From the NCBI GenBank assembly GCA_030619405.1, contig JAUXBK010000058.1, forward strand, positions 1 to 11,994: a stretch of 11,994 nucleotides of DNA, written 5' to 3'. Every line of letters begins with the position of its first letter. Within the stretch, counting starts at the first letter, position 1. Shown here one piece after another: positions 5,704 through 11,994 of the stretch. Below the pieces are notes generated by a model, which saw nothing but the letters and a program-made list of their open reading frames with translations, searched no databases and was not told the DNA's origin. The DNA is from Sedimenticola sp. (GTDB lineage Bacteria; Pseudomonadota; Gammaproteobacteria; Chromatiales; Chromatiaceae). The translations under genes and the position numbers were made by a program.

Positions 5704-7374
5704 ATGACGAGCGATGGCAGTACCCTGATCGGCATACTTACGGACGTGGGCGAGAACGAGATGACGGCCACCATGGAGCGTATGGAGGGGGTGGGTTTTC
5801 CCGTAGTAGAGATCGATGGGGACCCGTTGGCAGTGGGGCAGATCGGCACCTACCTGATCATCCGGCAGGGACAGATCCAGGTGGTGGCGATGGTGCTTGC
5901 CGCCAGGCAGGACAGGCGTTCTCCGGAAAAGCTCCGGGAGCCTGAAAGCGCGGAGCGTTACCGGGGCGTGATGAAGCTGGTGCCGCTGGGGGAACTGGAC
6001 GTCCAGCTCAATTTTCAGCGGGGTATCGTGCACTACCCGACACCCGGGGCAGAGGTCCATCTGGCCCGCAGGCGTGAGGTGGAGGCCTTGTTCAAAAAGC
6101 ACCGCGCCCGGGGCTATGAACTGGGATACCTCCCGTCACGGCCATCGATAACCCTGTGTCTCGACCCGTCACTGCTGTTTGGCCGCCATCTCGCCATTCT
6201 CGGTCAATCCGGGTCCGGCAAGTCCTGGGGCGTGGCCAGCCTGCTGCAGCGGGCCGTGGCGACCATGCCCAACGCCCACATCATCCTGCTCGATCTGCAT
6301 GGGGAGTATGTGTGGGCCGACCAGGAGGGGAAACGCCAGTCCGCATTCGACGAGTCGATCTACCGTTATCTGGATGCCCGTGAACTGGAGATCCCCTACT
6401 GGTTGCTCACCTACTCGGAACTGGTGGATCTGCTGATAGACCGCTCCGACAAGAGCGCTTCGACCCAGATGGCGTTTCTGCGTGAGGTGCTGCTGGTACT
6501 GCGCCGGAAGGCGAACAAGGATATGGAGGAGGCCAATATATCCATCGATTCACCGGTCTACTTCTCCCTGGTGGAACTGTATCACCAGTTCAAACGGGCC
6601 AATGAGCAGGTGACCGATTTCGGCAAGGTGAAGGGGCCGCTCTACGGCCAGTTCGATGAGTTTCTGATCAAGATCCAGGCGCGTTTCAATGATGTTCGCT
6701 ATGATTTTCTGTTCAAGCCAAAGCGGCGCAGGACATCCGCCACTCTGTCTGATCTGCTGCGTGACTTCGTAGGTTTGAAGGACCCCAAGCGGCAGATCAC
6801 GGTGGTGGATTTCAGCCCGGTCCCCTTCGATGTCAGGCCGACCCTATCGGCGCAGGTGGGGCGTCTCGCTTTCGAGTTCAACTACTGGAACCCTCGCTCG
6901 CGGGAGTTTCCCATCCTGCTGATGTGCGAAGAGGCCCATGCTTATATTCCCAGGGGCGCCGATACCCAGTATGAAGGGACCCGACGCTCTATGGAACGGA
7001 TCGCCAAGGAGGGCAGAAAATACGGGGTTGGCCTGGCGGTGGTGAGTCAACGCCCCCACGAACTGTCGGAGACGGTTCTTGCCCAGTGCGGTAATTTCAT
7101 CTGCCTGCGGGTGACCAATCCGGATGATCAGCAGTATATCCGTGACCTGGTGCCGGATGCCGAGAGCGGACTGGTGGATATTCTCTCCGCATTGGGACGG
7201 GGTGAGGCGATGGCAATGGGGGAGTCGGTCCCGCTCCCCACTCGTTTTCAGTTTTACCGCCCCAACCCGCCGCCCAACAGCAGCGACGTTGATTTCTATG
7301 GCCAGTGGCGAGAGGGCCCCCAGGACTTCGACGTGGAGGCGATAGCCGATCGCTGGCGGCGCCAGGGGAGATAG
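5704..7374 (+). CDS. herA: HerA-like (DUF87) hexameric ATPase
   Basis: A FtsK/HerA-superfamily DNA-translocating ATPase of 556 residues. The N-terminal ~70 residues (STLIGILTDVGENEMTATM ...) look like the HAS beta-barrel of HerA proteins. The Walker A is GQSGSGKS (167-174), HIILLDLHGEYVW follows the first core strand, and Walker B is ILLMCEEAH (404-412) with tandem acidic residues. Next come RIAKEGRKYGVGL, with arginines that could act across subunits, and the sensor VVSQRPHEL. HerA usually pairs with the NurA nuclease in DNA-end processing, or with Sir2/nuclease partners in defence. No such partner is adjacent; neighbours are a repeat element and argG. The frame is open from ATG 5665, but ATG 5704 has AAGAGGA eight bases upstream and the earlier ATG has no Shine-Dalgarno, so 5704 is preferred. 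Confidence 0.85.
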   Translation: MTSDGSTLIGILTDVGENEMTATMERMEGVGFPVVEIDGDPLAVGQIGTYLIIRQGQIQVVAMVLAARQDRRSPEKLREPESAERYRGVMKLVPLGELDVQLNFQRGIVHYPTPGAEVHLARRREVEALFKKHRARGYELGYLPSRPSITLCLDPSLLFGRHLAILGQSGSGKSWGVASLLQRAVATMPNAHIILLDLHGEYVWADQEGKRQSAFDESIYRYLDARELEIPYWLLTYSELVDLLIDRSDKSASTQMAFLREVLLVLRRKANKDMEEANISIDSPVYFSLVELYHQFKRANEQVTDFGKVKGPLYGQFDEFLIKIQARFNDVRYDFLFKPKRRRTSATLSDLLRDFVGLKDPKRQITVVDFSPVPFDVRPTLSAQVGRLAFEFNYWNPRSREFPILLMCEEAHAYIPRGADTQYEGTRRSMERIAKEGRKYGVGLAVVSQRPHELSETVLAQCGNFICLRVTNPDDQQYIRDLVPDAESGLVDILSALGRGEAMAMGESVPLPTRFQFYRPNPPPNSSDVDFYGQWREGPQDFDVEAIADRWRRQGR

Positions 7375-7380
7375 AATCAG

Positions 7381-7401
7381 GACCAGGGACCAGGGACCAG
7401 G
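7381..7401 (+). repeat. Short tandem repeat, three GACCAGG units
   Basis: Immediately after the herA stop, three exact 7-base units GACCAGG follow head to tail (7381-7387, 7388-7394, 7395-7401), with partial units on each side. Such runs vary in copy number between strains. No coding role. Confidence 0.7.
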
Positions 7402-7409
7402 GATTGCCT

Positions 7410-7434
7410 GGTGGCACCGCTCCGCGGTGCCACC
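7410..7434. terminator. Perfect 10-bp hairpin downstream of herA
   Basis: GGTGGCACCG (7410-7419) and CGGTGCCACC (7425-7434) form a perfect 10-bp stem with a 5-base loop, 35 bases after the herA stop codon. No T-run follows, so it may be a repeat palindrome or an RNA 3'-end stabiliser rather than a classical intrinsic terminator. Confidence 0.45.
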
Positions 7435-7469
7435 CATCCCCGGGCGCCCCGCGACGGGTCGGGAGGGAT

Positions 7470-7505
7470 GGTAGGTTGGGCTTCGCAAGCTCATACCAAC
7501 CTACC
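7470..7505. repeat. REP-like palindrome (GGTAGGTTGG / CCAACCTACC)
   Basis: GGTAGGTTGG (7470-7479) pairs perfectly with CCAACCTACC (7496-7505). Inside, GCTTCGCAAGC (7480-7490) forms a second small stem. This GTAGGTTGGGCTTCGCAAGC-type palindrome resembles extragenic repeats found in many proteobacterial genomes. It lies in the 339-bp herA-argG spacer, which otherwise holds only the tandem repeat, the hairpin before it and the presumed argG promoter. Confidence 0.6.
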
Positions 7506-7646
7506 CGTGGACACCCGGGTCCTTCTTCCGGATGGCTCTGCGCTTCTCGGTGCGACGCGAAGAGAAGGGCACCTCCCGGTACGAAGAGCGATCCCCTGCT
7601 GTCTTCCACCTCCGACAGCCGGCTTCTGTATTCCCCCCTCTCCCAG

Positions 7647-7652
7647 TATAAT
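7647..7652 (+). promoter_or_regulatory. Candidate argG -10 box
   Basis: TATAAT, a perfect sigma-70 -10 hexamer, lies 61 bases before the argG start codon. The best-placed -35 (TTCTGT, 7624-7629, 17-base spacing) is poor, so the promoter may need an activator. I see no clear ArgR box pair around it. Confidence 0.4.
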
Positions 7653-7713
7653 CCCCCGCTTCATTCCCAATCCCCGTATCAGCGCCCCCGGGCGCCAATC
7701 TGGAGCAACTCTC

Positions 7714-8943
7714 ATGTCAGCGTCTGGTGTCAATAAAGTGGTGCTCGCCTATTCCGGCGGCCTGGATACATCCATCATTCTCAAATGGCTGGAGGATGAG
7801 TACCAGTGCGAGGTGGTGGCCTTCACTGCCGATATAGGGCAGGGGGAAGAGGTGGAGCCGGCCCGGGCAAAGGCCGAGGCGGCAGGCATCAAGGAGATCT
7901 ATGTCGAAGACCTCACCGAGGAGTTCGTGCGCGATTATGTCTTCCCCATGTTCCGGGCCAATACCGTGTACGAGGGGGCGTACCTGCTGGGCACCTCCAT
8001 CGCACGGCCTTTGATCGCCAAACGGCTGGTGGAGATCGCCAATGAGACCGGTGCCGATGCCATCGCCCATGGGGCGACCGGGAAGGGCAACGACCAGGTA
8101 CGTTTCGAACTGGGTGCCTATGCGCTGAAGCCCGACGTGAAGATCATCGCACCCTGGCGGGAGTGGGACCTGTTGTCCCGGGAGAAGCTGATGGCCTATG
8201 CCGAGACCCATGGTATCCCGGTGGAGCTGAAACGGGGGGGGAAGAAGTCCCCCTACTCCATGGACGCCAATCTGCTGCACATCTCCTACGAGGGTTACGA
8301 TCTGGAGGATCCCTGGACCGAGCCGGGGGAGGAGATGTGGCGCTGGACGGTCTCTCCGGAGCAGGCGCCCGACCAGCCGACCTATATCGAACTCACCTAT
8401 GAGCAGGGGGACATTACGGCCATCGATGGCGAGCCGATGAGTCCGGCCACGGTACTGCGCACCCTGAACCGGATCGGTGGCGAGAATGGCATCGGCCGCG
8501 ACGATATCGTGGAGAACCGCTACGTGGGGATGAAGTCCCGGGGCTGTTATGAGACCCCTGGAGGGACCATCATGCTCAAGGCGCATCGGGCCATGGAATC
8601 CCTGACTCTGGATCGTGAGGCGGCCCACCTCAAGGATGAGCTGATGCCCCGTTATGCGGATATGGTCTATAACGGCTACTGGTGGAGCCCGGAGCGGGAG
8701 ATGCTGCAGGCCGCCATCGACCAGACCCAGAAGGTGGTCAACGGTGTCGTGCGGCTCAAGCTCTACAAGGGCAACGTGATGGTGGTGGGACGTAAATCCA
8801 GCAGCGACAGTCTGTTCGACGAGTCCATTGCCACCTTCGAGGACGACGCCGGGGCTTATGATCAGAAGGATGCAGGGGGCTTCATCAAGCTCAACGCCCT
8901 GCGGCTGAGGGTTGCCGCCAAACGCAAAAGCTCCACCAGATGA
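7714..8943 (+). CDS. argG: Argininosuccinate synthase
   Basis: Catalyses ATP-dependent condensation of citrulline and aspartate to argininosuccinate in arginine biosynthesis. The 409-residue length is normal for the family. The ATP-pyrophosphatase P-loop AYSGGLDTS lies at 12-20. Further family signatures are EGAYLLGTSIARPLIA, HGATGKGNDQVRFEL (nucleotide/citrulline site), IIAPWREW, and the SPYSMDANLLHISYEG segment in the synthetase domain. No frameshift or missing block is seen. ATG 7714 is chosen because homology starts right after it and GGAGC lies seven bases upstream (7702-7706). The open frame extends back to 7411, but that extension crosses hairpins and repeats and does not resemble the family. 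No other arginine gene is adjacent, so argG appears to be its own transcription unit. Confidence 0.97.
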   Translation: MSASGVNKVVLAYSGGLDTSIILKWLEDEYQCEVVAFTADIGQGEEVEPARAKAEAAGIKEIYVEDLTEEFVRDYVFPMFRANTVYEGAYLLGTSIARPLIAKRLVEIANETGADAIAHGATGKGNDQVRFELGAYALKPDVKIIAPWREWDLLSREKLMAYAETHGIPVELKRGGKKSPYSMDANLLHISYEGYDLEDPWTEPGEEMWRWTVSPEQAPDQPTYIELTYEQGDITAIDGEPMSPATVLRTLNRIGGENGIGRDDIVENRYVGMKSRGCYETPGGTIMLKAHRAMESLTLDREAAHLKDELMPRYADMVYNGYWWSPEREMLQAAIDQTQKVVNGVVRLKLYKGNVMVVGRKSSSDSLFDESIATFEDDAGAYDQKDAGGFIKLNALRLRVAAKRKSSTR

Positions 8944-9099
8944 TCTGTTGCTGCGTGCTCAGGGGGCATTCTATCCGCGCCAATCCACAGCAATGTACGG
9001 TTTCTCCATCACAGAATGCCCATCGCTTTCACAGGAACGGCGGAGTCTTTTCAAGTCAACCACTTTAAAAATAGGGGATAGCAGGCTAGTCTATAGCTT

Positions 9100-9681
9100 A
9101 TGTCTGGCGAATCCACCTCTCCGGAACAAGAAGAGCGCCCTCTGATTGCCGTCAGCCGCTGCCTGCTGGGAGAAGCGGTGCGGTATGATGGCGGTGACCG
9201 CCGGGTTCCGTGGATCACAGATGTACTCTCCGTTCACTGCGACCTGATGCCCCTCTGCCCCGAGGTCGAAGCGGGTCTCGGTGTACCCCGCCCTGCAGTT
9301 CGGCTGGTGGGTGAGGAGGGTTCTCTGCGCGCGCTGGGGGTGGATGATCCACACCTCGATGTTACCCCTGAAATTTCGTGTTACAGTGCCCGCAAGGTAC
9401 AACAGCTGGAGCAGGTGGACGGTCTGATTCTCAAGGCGGGCTCTCCCAGTTGTGGTCTCACCGATACTCCCCGATTCAATCCCAGCGGGGGAGAGCTCGG
9501 ACATGGGGCGGGTCTGTTCAACCAGGCGGTAGTAGCGGCATGGCCGGCACTGCCGGTAACGGATGAGGTGGCATTGGCATCTGAGGTGGCGCGGGTCGCA
9601 TTCCTGATGCGGGTGTTCCGCTATCGCTGCCATCGCCATAGCCAGGCTTTGGTTCAGGCTCGGGTACCGAACAGCCCGTAA
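9100..9681 (+). CDS. DUF523 / TudS-type [4Fe-4S] protein
   Basis: A 193-residue DUF523 protein. Family signatures are VSRCLLGEAVRYDGG (C21), MPLCPEVEAGLGVPRP (C53) and DGLILKAGSPSCG (C118). In the characterised member TudS, a thiouracil desulfidase, three cysteines hold a [4Fe-4S] cluster with one open iron site; C21, C53 and C118 are the natural equivalents here, with E55 and S115 near the expected active site. A role in removing sulfur from thiolated pyrimidine-type compounds is inferred from the family only. The end, from about residue 155 (EVALASEVARVAFLMRVFRYR), still fits the family; the last ~12 residues look unique. The gene overlaps the 3' end of the convergent cysteine-rich gene by 164 bp. 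The ATG has no strong Shine-Dalgarno, so the start is moderately certain. Confidence 0.85.
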   Translation: MSGESTSPEQEERPLIAVSRCLLGEAVRYDGGDRRVPWITDVLSVHCDLMPLCPEVEAGLGVPRPAVRLVGEEGSLRALGVDDPHLDVTPEISCYSARKVQQLEQVDGLILKAGSPSCGLTDTPRFNPSGGELGHGAGLFNQAVVAAWPALPVTDEVALASEVARVAFLMRVFRYRCHRHSQALVQARVPNSP

Positions 9682-10396
9682 AAAAATCCGGCTTCTCCAG
9701 CGCTTCGCTGCACTTTTTCGAAGAGTAGGTGGGGCGTTGCGGAGTACGACGGCTCAGGGAACGCTCCTTGCTCTCCATCTCCAGCAGCTGTCGTGCGGGT
9801 GCGCAGGGTTTGCTCTCGGAACACTCGCCCGCAGGCCCGCATACGAAGGAGACCAGTTTCTGGCAGCTGGTGGGTTTCTTGGAGACTTTTTTCTCGATCT
9901 CGCAGCGCTTGAAAAAGGCCTCGTTGGCCAGTGCCTCACGGCATTGGGCCGTTGTCTCCTGGCCCCCTTTCCCGCGCGTCTGCCAAGCCTCTTCTTTTTC
10001 CAGCTTCATCAGCTGGCGGGCGGGTGAGCAGGACTCGTCGTCGCTGCACTCGCCGTTGAAGCCGCACACCTTGATCACCAGTTCCACACAGGGAGAGGGA
10101 GTGGGGGTCATGGTTTCATCGGTGACCTGAGGGACGAAGGGGGTCTGATGGGTGCCGCCGCCGCCGCTGGTCACGACCCCGTCGGTAACGATGATAACTG
10201 ACCCGTCATTCAGCTGATGGACACCATCCCATAGCTGGGTCGAGCCCTTGTCCGAATAGACTGTGGCGCGGTTGGTGGTTGGGTCGACCCTGACCACCTC
10301 CCCGTCTTCCAGGGCACCGGTCCAGTCCTGGGCAAGGAGCAGACCGGGGAGCAGCAGGACAAGCAAAAGTGACAGCAGACATTGTGGGCGATACAT
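9518..10396 (-). CDS. Secreted protein with two tandem six-cysteine modules, function unknown
   Basis: A 292-residue protein with a clear Sec signal peptide: hydrophobic LLSLLLVLLLPGLLLA (~7-22) with likely cleavage before QD. Residues 24-75 form a beta-rich segment (GEVVRVDPTTNRATVY, LWDGVHQLNDGSVIIVTDG). Two modules follow. Module 1 has cysteines 103, 111, 117, 123, 152, 165; module 2 has 178, 186, 192, 198, 229, 242. Spacings are 8-6-6-29-13 and 8-6-6-31-13, and the shared text is CxxLVxxVCGxxGECSxxxxCxPARQL plus EAL...FF..C. Disulfides formed in the periplasm or outside are likely. The tail from 243 on is proline/glycine-rich and lies antisense to the DUF523 gene. ATG 10396 has AAGGTAG six bases upstream. 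It lies on the same strand as hemH, now separated by a miniature IS66-type element. I do not recognise a named family. Confidence 0.75.
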   Translation of the reverse strand: MYRPQCLLSLLLVLLLPGLLLAQDWTGALEDGEVVRVDPTTNRATVYSDKGSTQLWDGVHQLNDGSVIIVTDGVVTSGGGGTHQTPFVPQVTDETMTPTPSPCVELVIKVCGFNGECSDDESCSPARQLMKLEKEEAWQTRGKGGQETTAQCREALANEAFFKRCEIEKKVSKKPTSCQKLVSFVCGPAGECSESKPCAPARQLLEMESKERSLSRRTPQRPTYSSKKCSEALEKPDFFTGCSVPEPEPKPGYGDGSDSGTPASGMRPAPPQMPMPPHPLPAVPAMPLLPPG

Positions 10397-10419
10397 GGAT
10401 GACTACCTTGAAAGCATTT

Positions 10420-10427
10420 GTTCCGAG
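10420..10427. repeat. Target-site duplication, left copy (GTTCCGAG)
   Basis: The 8 bases GTTCCGAG directly precede the GTAACT end of the miniature element and are repeated exactly at 10601-10608 after its other end. Eight base pairs is the duplication length typical of IS66-family transposition. Confidence 0.85.
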
Positions 10428-10600
10428 GTAACTATTCAGCCTTGCCCATGGATCGTGGTGATCATGGGGTATTTGTTCCGGAAGACGCTGTGAATACATC
10501 CCTGTACGCTTGATGTTGGCATCCCTGCCAACAACACTTCCTCCACAAACACCCCATGATCGCCACTCAGTGCCAAATTCAAGACATGCTGAACAGTTAC
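10428..10600. mobile_element. 173-bp IS66-type miniature element (MITE)
   Basis: The ends are GTAACTATTCAGC (10428-10440) and GCTGAACAGTTAC (10588-10600), inverted copies differing at one of 13 bases. They begin with the GTAA typical of IS66-family termini. A second inverted pair inside (10460-10476 and 10545-10561, GATCATGGGGTATTTGT type, 16 of 17 matching) and a perfect 8-bp stem with TCCC loop (10514-10533) make it strongly palindromic. The flanking 8-mers are identical (10420-10427, 10601-10608). It has no transposase gene, so it must have been mobilised in trans. An open frame on the minus strand crosses it (10436-10777) but is not protein-like. Family assignment rests on the end sequence and duplication length only. 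Confidence 0.8.
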
Positions 10601-10608
10601 GTTCCGAG
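10601..10608. repeat. Target-site duplication, right copy (GTTCCGAG)
   Basis: Exact repeat of the 8 bases at 10420-10427, directly outside the right inverted repeat of the miniature element. Confidence 0.85.
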
Positions 10609-10737
10609 TAGACCTTAAGAAAAGAATTTGGGGCGCCTGCTTCGCAACCTGTTGATCTACAGGCTGTTCACGAACGTAAAAACCAAAATCTTTTTCTACA
10701 AGACCATAGTTTACCAGAACATGAAAATGTCTGAAAC

Positions 10738-11772
10738 TCAGCGATCTGTTCCGCTTCCCGGTGACTCGCAGCGACATCGAATCAGTTCTGCCAGCATGGC
10801 GATATGGGTACTGTGCGTGTTCAGGGCAGGGATATACTGATACCCCTCACCGCCGGCAGAGAGAAAACAGTCCCTGTTTTCCTGCCCGATCTCCTCCAGG
10901 GTCTCCAGGCAGTCCGTCGGAAACCCGGGGCAGACGACCTGCACCTGCCGGACTCCTTCCTTTGCCCAGCGCGTCAGGGTTTCGTCGGTGTAAGGCCTGA
11001 GCCATTCGCTGCGTCCCATGCGTGACTGGAAGCTGGTCGCCCAGCGTTGCTCCGGCAGCTCGAGCTCCTCTGCCAGCCGCTGGGCCGTGGTCCGGCACTG
11101 CTGTGGGTAGGGATCCCCCTGTTTCGCATATTTTCTGGGTATCCCGTGGAAAGAGAACAGCAGCCGCTCCGCCTCGCCATGGTCTCTTTGAAAACGCCGT
11201 ACGCTGTCGGCCATAACCCGGATATATCCCGGGTGGTCGTGGTAATCGCTGATGAAGTGCAGGCCGGGTATCCAGCGCCACTGGCTGAACACCTGACCAA
11301 TGGCATCGAAAGTGGAGGCGGTGGTGGTGGCGGAGTATTGGGGATAGAGGGGAAGCACGGTGATGGTTCGGGCATTAGCCGTCCGCAGTCGCTCGAGCCC
11401 TTCGGCAATGGACGGGTTGCCGTAGCGCATCGCCAGTTCCACCCGGACCGGGTGTTCTATGGTCCGGTCCAGCACCGCCTGCAGCGCCTCCTGCTGCTCT
11501 CTGGAGATAACGAGCAGGGGAGAGCCCTGCTCTGTCCATATCTTCCGGTAGAGCCTGGCAGAGCGGCGCGGGCGGGTGTGCAGGATGACACCGTTCAGGA
11601 ACAGCCACCAGGGCAGTTTCGGGAATTCGACCACCCTTGGGTCGCTCAGAAACTGCTTGAGATAACGACGTACATCGGCAGTTTTCGGGGAATCCGGGGT
11701 GCCGAGATTGGTGAGCAGTACACCGATGCAGGCGGGGGCGGTGGGGCAAGGGGAAACATCCTGCGGGCTCAT
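10738..11772 (-). CDS. hemH: Ferrochelatase
   Basis: Inserts Fe2+ into protoporphyrin IX, the last step of protoheme synthesis, at the cytoplasmic membrane face. The 344-residue protein shows GVLLTNLGTPDSP near the N-terminus, FLSDPRVVEFP, YGNPSIAEGL, VLPLYPQYSATTTAST, the signature LFSFHGIPRKY with the catalytic histidine (H209), FQSRMGRSEWLRPYTDETL, and CPGFPTDCLETLEEI with the conserved glutamate (E290). Its length is normal and no key residue is missing. The frame is open from an ATG at 11826, but those extra 18 codons lie in a dispersed repeat shared with 1848-1880. ATG 11772, preceded by the purine-rich GAGAAGAGAG, gives the usual family start. No other heme gene is adjacent. The downstream gene on the same strand is the cysteine-module protein. 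Confidence 0.96.
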   Translation of the reverse strand: MSPQDVSPCPTAPACIGVLLTNLGTPDSPKTADVRRYLKQFLSDPRVVEFPKLPWWLFLNGVILHTRPRRSARLYRKIWTEQGSPLLVISREQQEALQAVLDRTIEHPVRVELAMRYGNPSIAEGLERLRTANARTITVLPLYPQYSATTTASTFDAIGQVFSQWRWIPGLHFISDYHDHPGYIRVMADSVRRFQRDHGEAERLLFSFHGIPRKYAKQGDPYPQQCRTTAQRLAEELELPEQRWATSFQSRMGRSEWLRPYTDETLTRWAKEGVRQVQVVCPGFPTDCLETLEEIGQENRDCFLSAGGEGYQYIPALNTHSTHIAMLAELIRCRCESPGSGTDR

Positions 11773-11790
11773 CTCTCTTCTCTGAATCGT

Positions 11791-11822
11791 TCTGCGGCAT
11801 TTTTTATTCGTGAACGCATACC
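11791..11822 (-). repeat. Dispersed repeat, copy 2 (in hemH leader)
   Basis: Read on the minus strand this is the second copy of the repeat at 1848-1880: GGTATGCGTTCACGAA followed by an A-run and CCGCAGA, with one substitution and one missing base. It ends 18 bases before the chosen hemH start and so probably lies in its 5' leader. Shared sequence stops at both edges. Confidence 0.65.
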
Positions 11823-11882
11823 GCAATAGTACAGCGAGCGGGCAGCCGGTGAAATAATTTCCACCAGGGCGCGGTCTTACTA

Positions 11883-11994
11883 GGAGGCTGTCCGAGAATG
11901 GATGACCTACTGCGCGAACGTGGATGCCGGCTGGATTTCACGCTCGAATTCGTTAAATATGGCCAATATTCGCCTCATTCGAGCGAAAAATCCC
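11883..11994. other. Possible end of an insertion sequence, running off the window
   Basis: GGAGGCTGTCCGAGAATGG (from about 11882) resembles the GAGGCTGTCC-type terminal repeats of some IS5/IS1182-like elements, and unlike the bases before it it does not look like a hemH leader. A further dyad, CGCTCGAAT (11941-11949) with ATTCGAGCG (11977-11985), follows. A frame open from ATG 11899 runs to the window end without recognisable similarity. The other end would lie outside the window, so this is a tentative reading. Confidence 0.3.

Larger units (their letters stand above)
10397..10737. other. Spacer between hemH and the cysteine-module gene
   Basis: These 341 bp hold the miniature IS66-type element (10428-10600) and its target duplication, plus ~130 bp next to hemH with no recognisable gene or strong terminator. 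Without the element and one target copy, the original spacer would have been 160 bp. CCTGT-TGATCT-ACAGG (about 10649-10664) is a weak hairpin only. Confidence 0.5.

Noticed and set aside
5665..7374. HerA as part of an anti-phage defence island
   Set aside because: No Sir2, nuclease, DUF4297 or other defence gene is adjacent. The neighbours are metabolic genes and repeats, so a defence role is not supported here.
7411..7713. N-terminal extension of argG by 101 codons
   Set aside because: The extension is low-complexity, crosses two hairpins and a repeat, and does not resemble argininosuccinate synthase. ATG 7714 has a ribosome binding site and fits the family start.
10436..10777. 113-codon open frame on the minus strand
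   Set aside because: It runs through the whole miniature element and into the end of hemH. It has no family-like motifs, and its last ~55 codons are element sequence.
11047..11829. 260-codon open frame on the plus strand opposite hemH
   Set aside because: It is antisense to an intact, conserved hemH and has a glycine run typical of a shadow frame.

Overview
The window looks like a chromosomal stretch of a high-GC proteobacterium, most likely gammaproteobacterial. The housekeeping genes are of that type: lipoyl-domain dihydrolipoamide dehydrogenase, argG, hemH, an ExoIII tail and a YbfF-type hydrolase. A free-living or symbiotic sulfur oxidiser of the Chromatiales kind is a guess from the overall flavour, not something the sequence proves. 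Intact genes are separated by gene remnants and by several miniature or palindromic repeat elements, as in a genome undergoing rearrangement and mobile-element wear.

Left part (1-2549): a frameshifted tail of a MtaB-type tRNA methylthiotransferase (+) faces a complete Mut7-C RNase-domain gene (-). Directly upstream of the latter lies the 3' part of xthA (exonuclease III, -), which is truncated and frameshifted. At about 1620 it is fused head to head with the last ~60 codons of aceE (pyruvate dehydrogenase E1, +). No aceF follows. Instead there are ~750 bp without a gene, holding a dispersed-repeat copy, an inverted repeat and a very AT-rich ~408-bp element with imperfect terminal inverted repeats and a possible 7-bp target duplication.

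Middle part (2550-8943): intact lpdA (lipoyl domain plus flavoprotein) is followed at 16 bp by a YbfF-type alpha/beta hydrolase. Next comes a 465-bp nested inverted-repeat element, then a HerA/DUF87 hexameric ATPase with no nuclease partner beside it. A repeat- and hairpin-bearing spacer leads to argG, which completes argininosuccinate synthesis.

Right part (8944-11994): a DUF523/TudS-type iron-sulfur protein gene (+) overlaps by 164 bp, on the opposite strand, the end of a gene for a secreted protein with two tandem six-cysteine modules (-). A 173-bp IS66-type miniature element with a perfect 8-bp target duplication sits just upstream of that gene's start. Behind it is hemH (ferrochelatase, -). 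The last ~110 bases begin with what may be the end of another insertion sequence.

The genes do not form one pathway. The most informative signals are the broken pyruvate dehydrogenase locus, the miniature elements with target-site duplications, and the uncharacterised cysteine-module secreted protein. I see no CRISPR array, tRNA, rRNA or recognisable multi-gene defence system.
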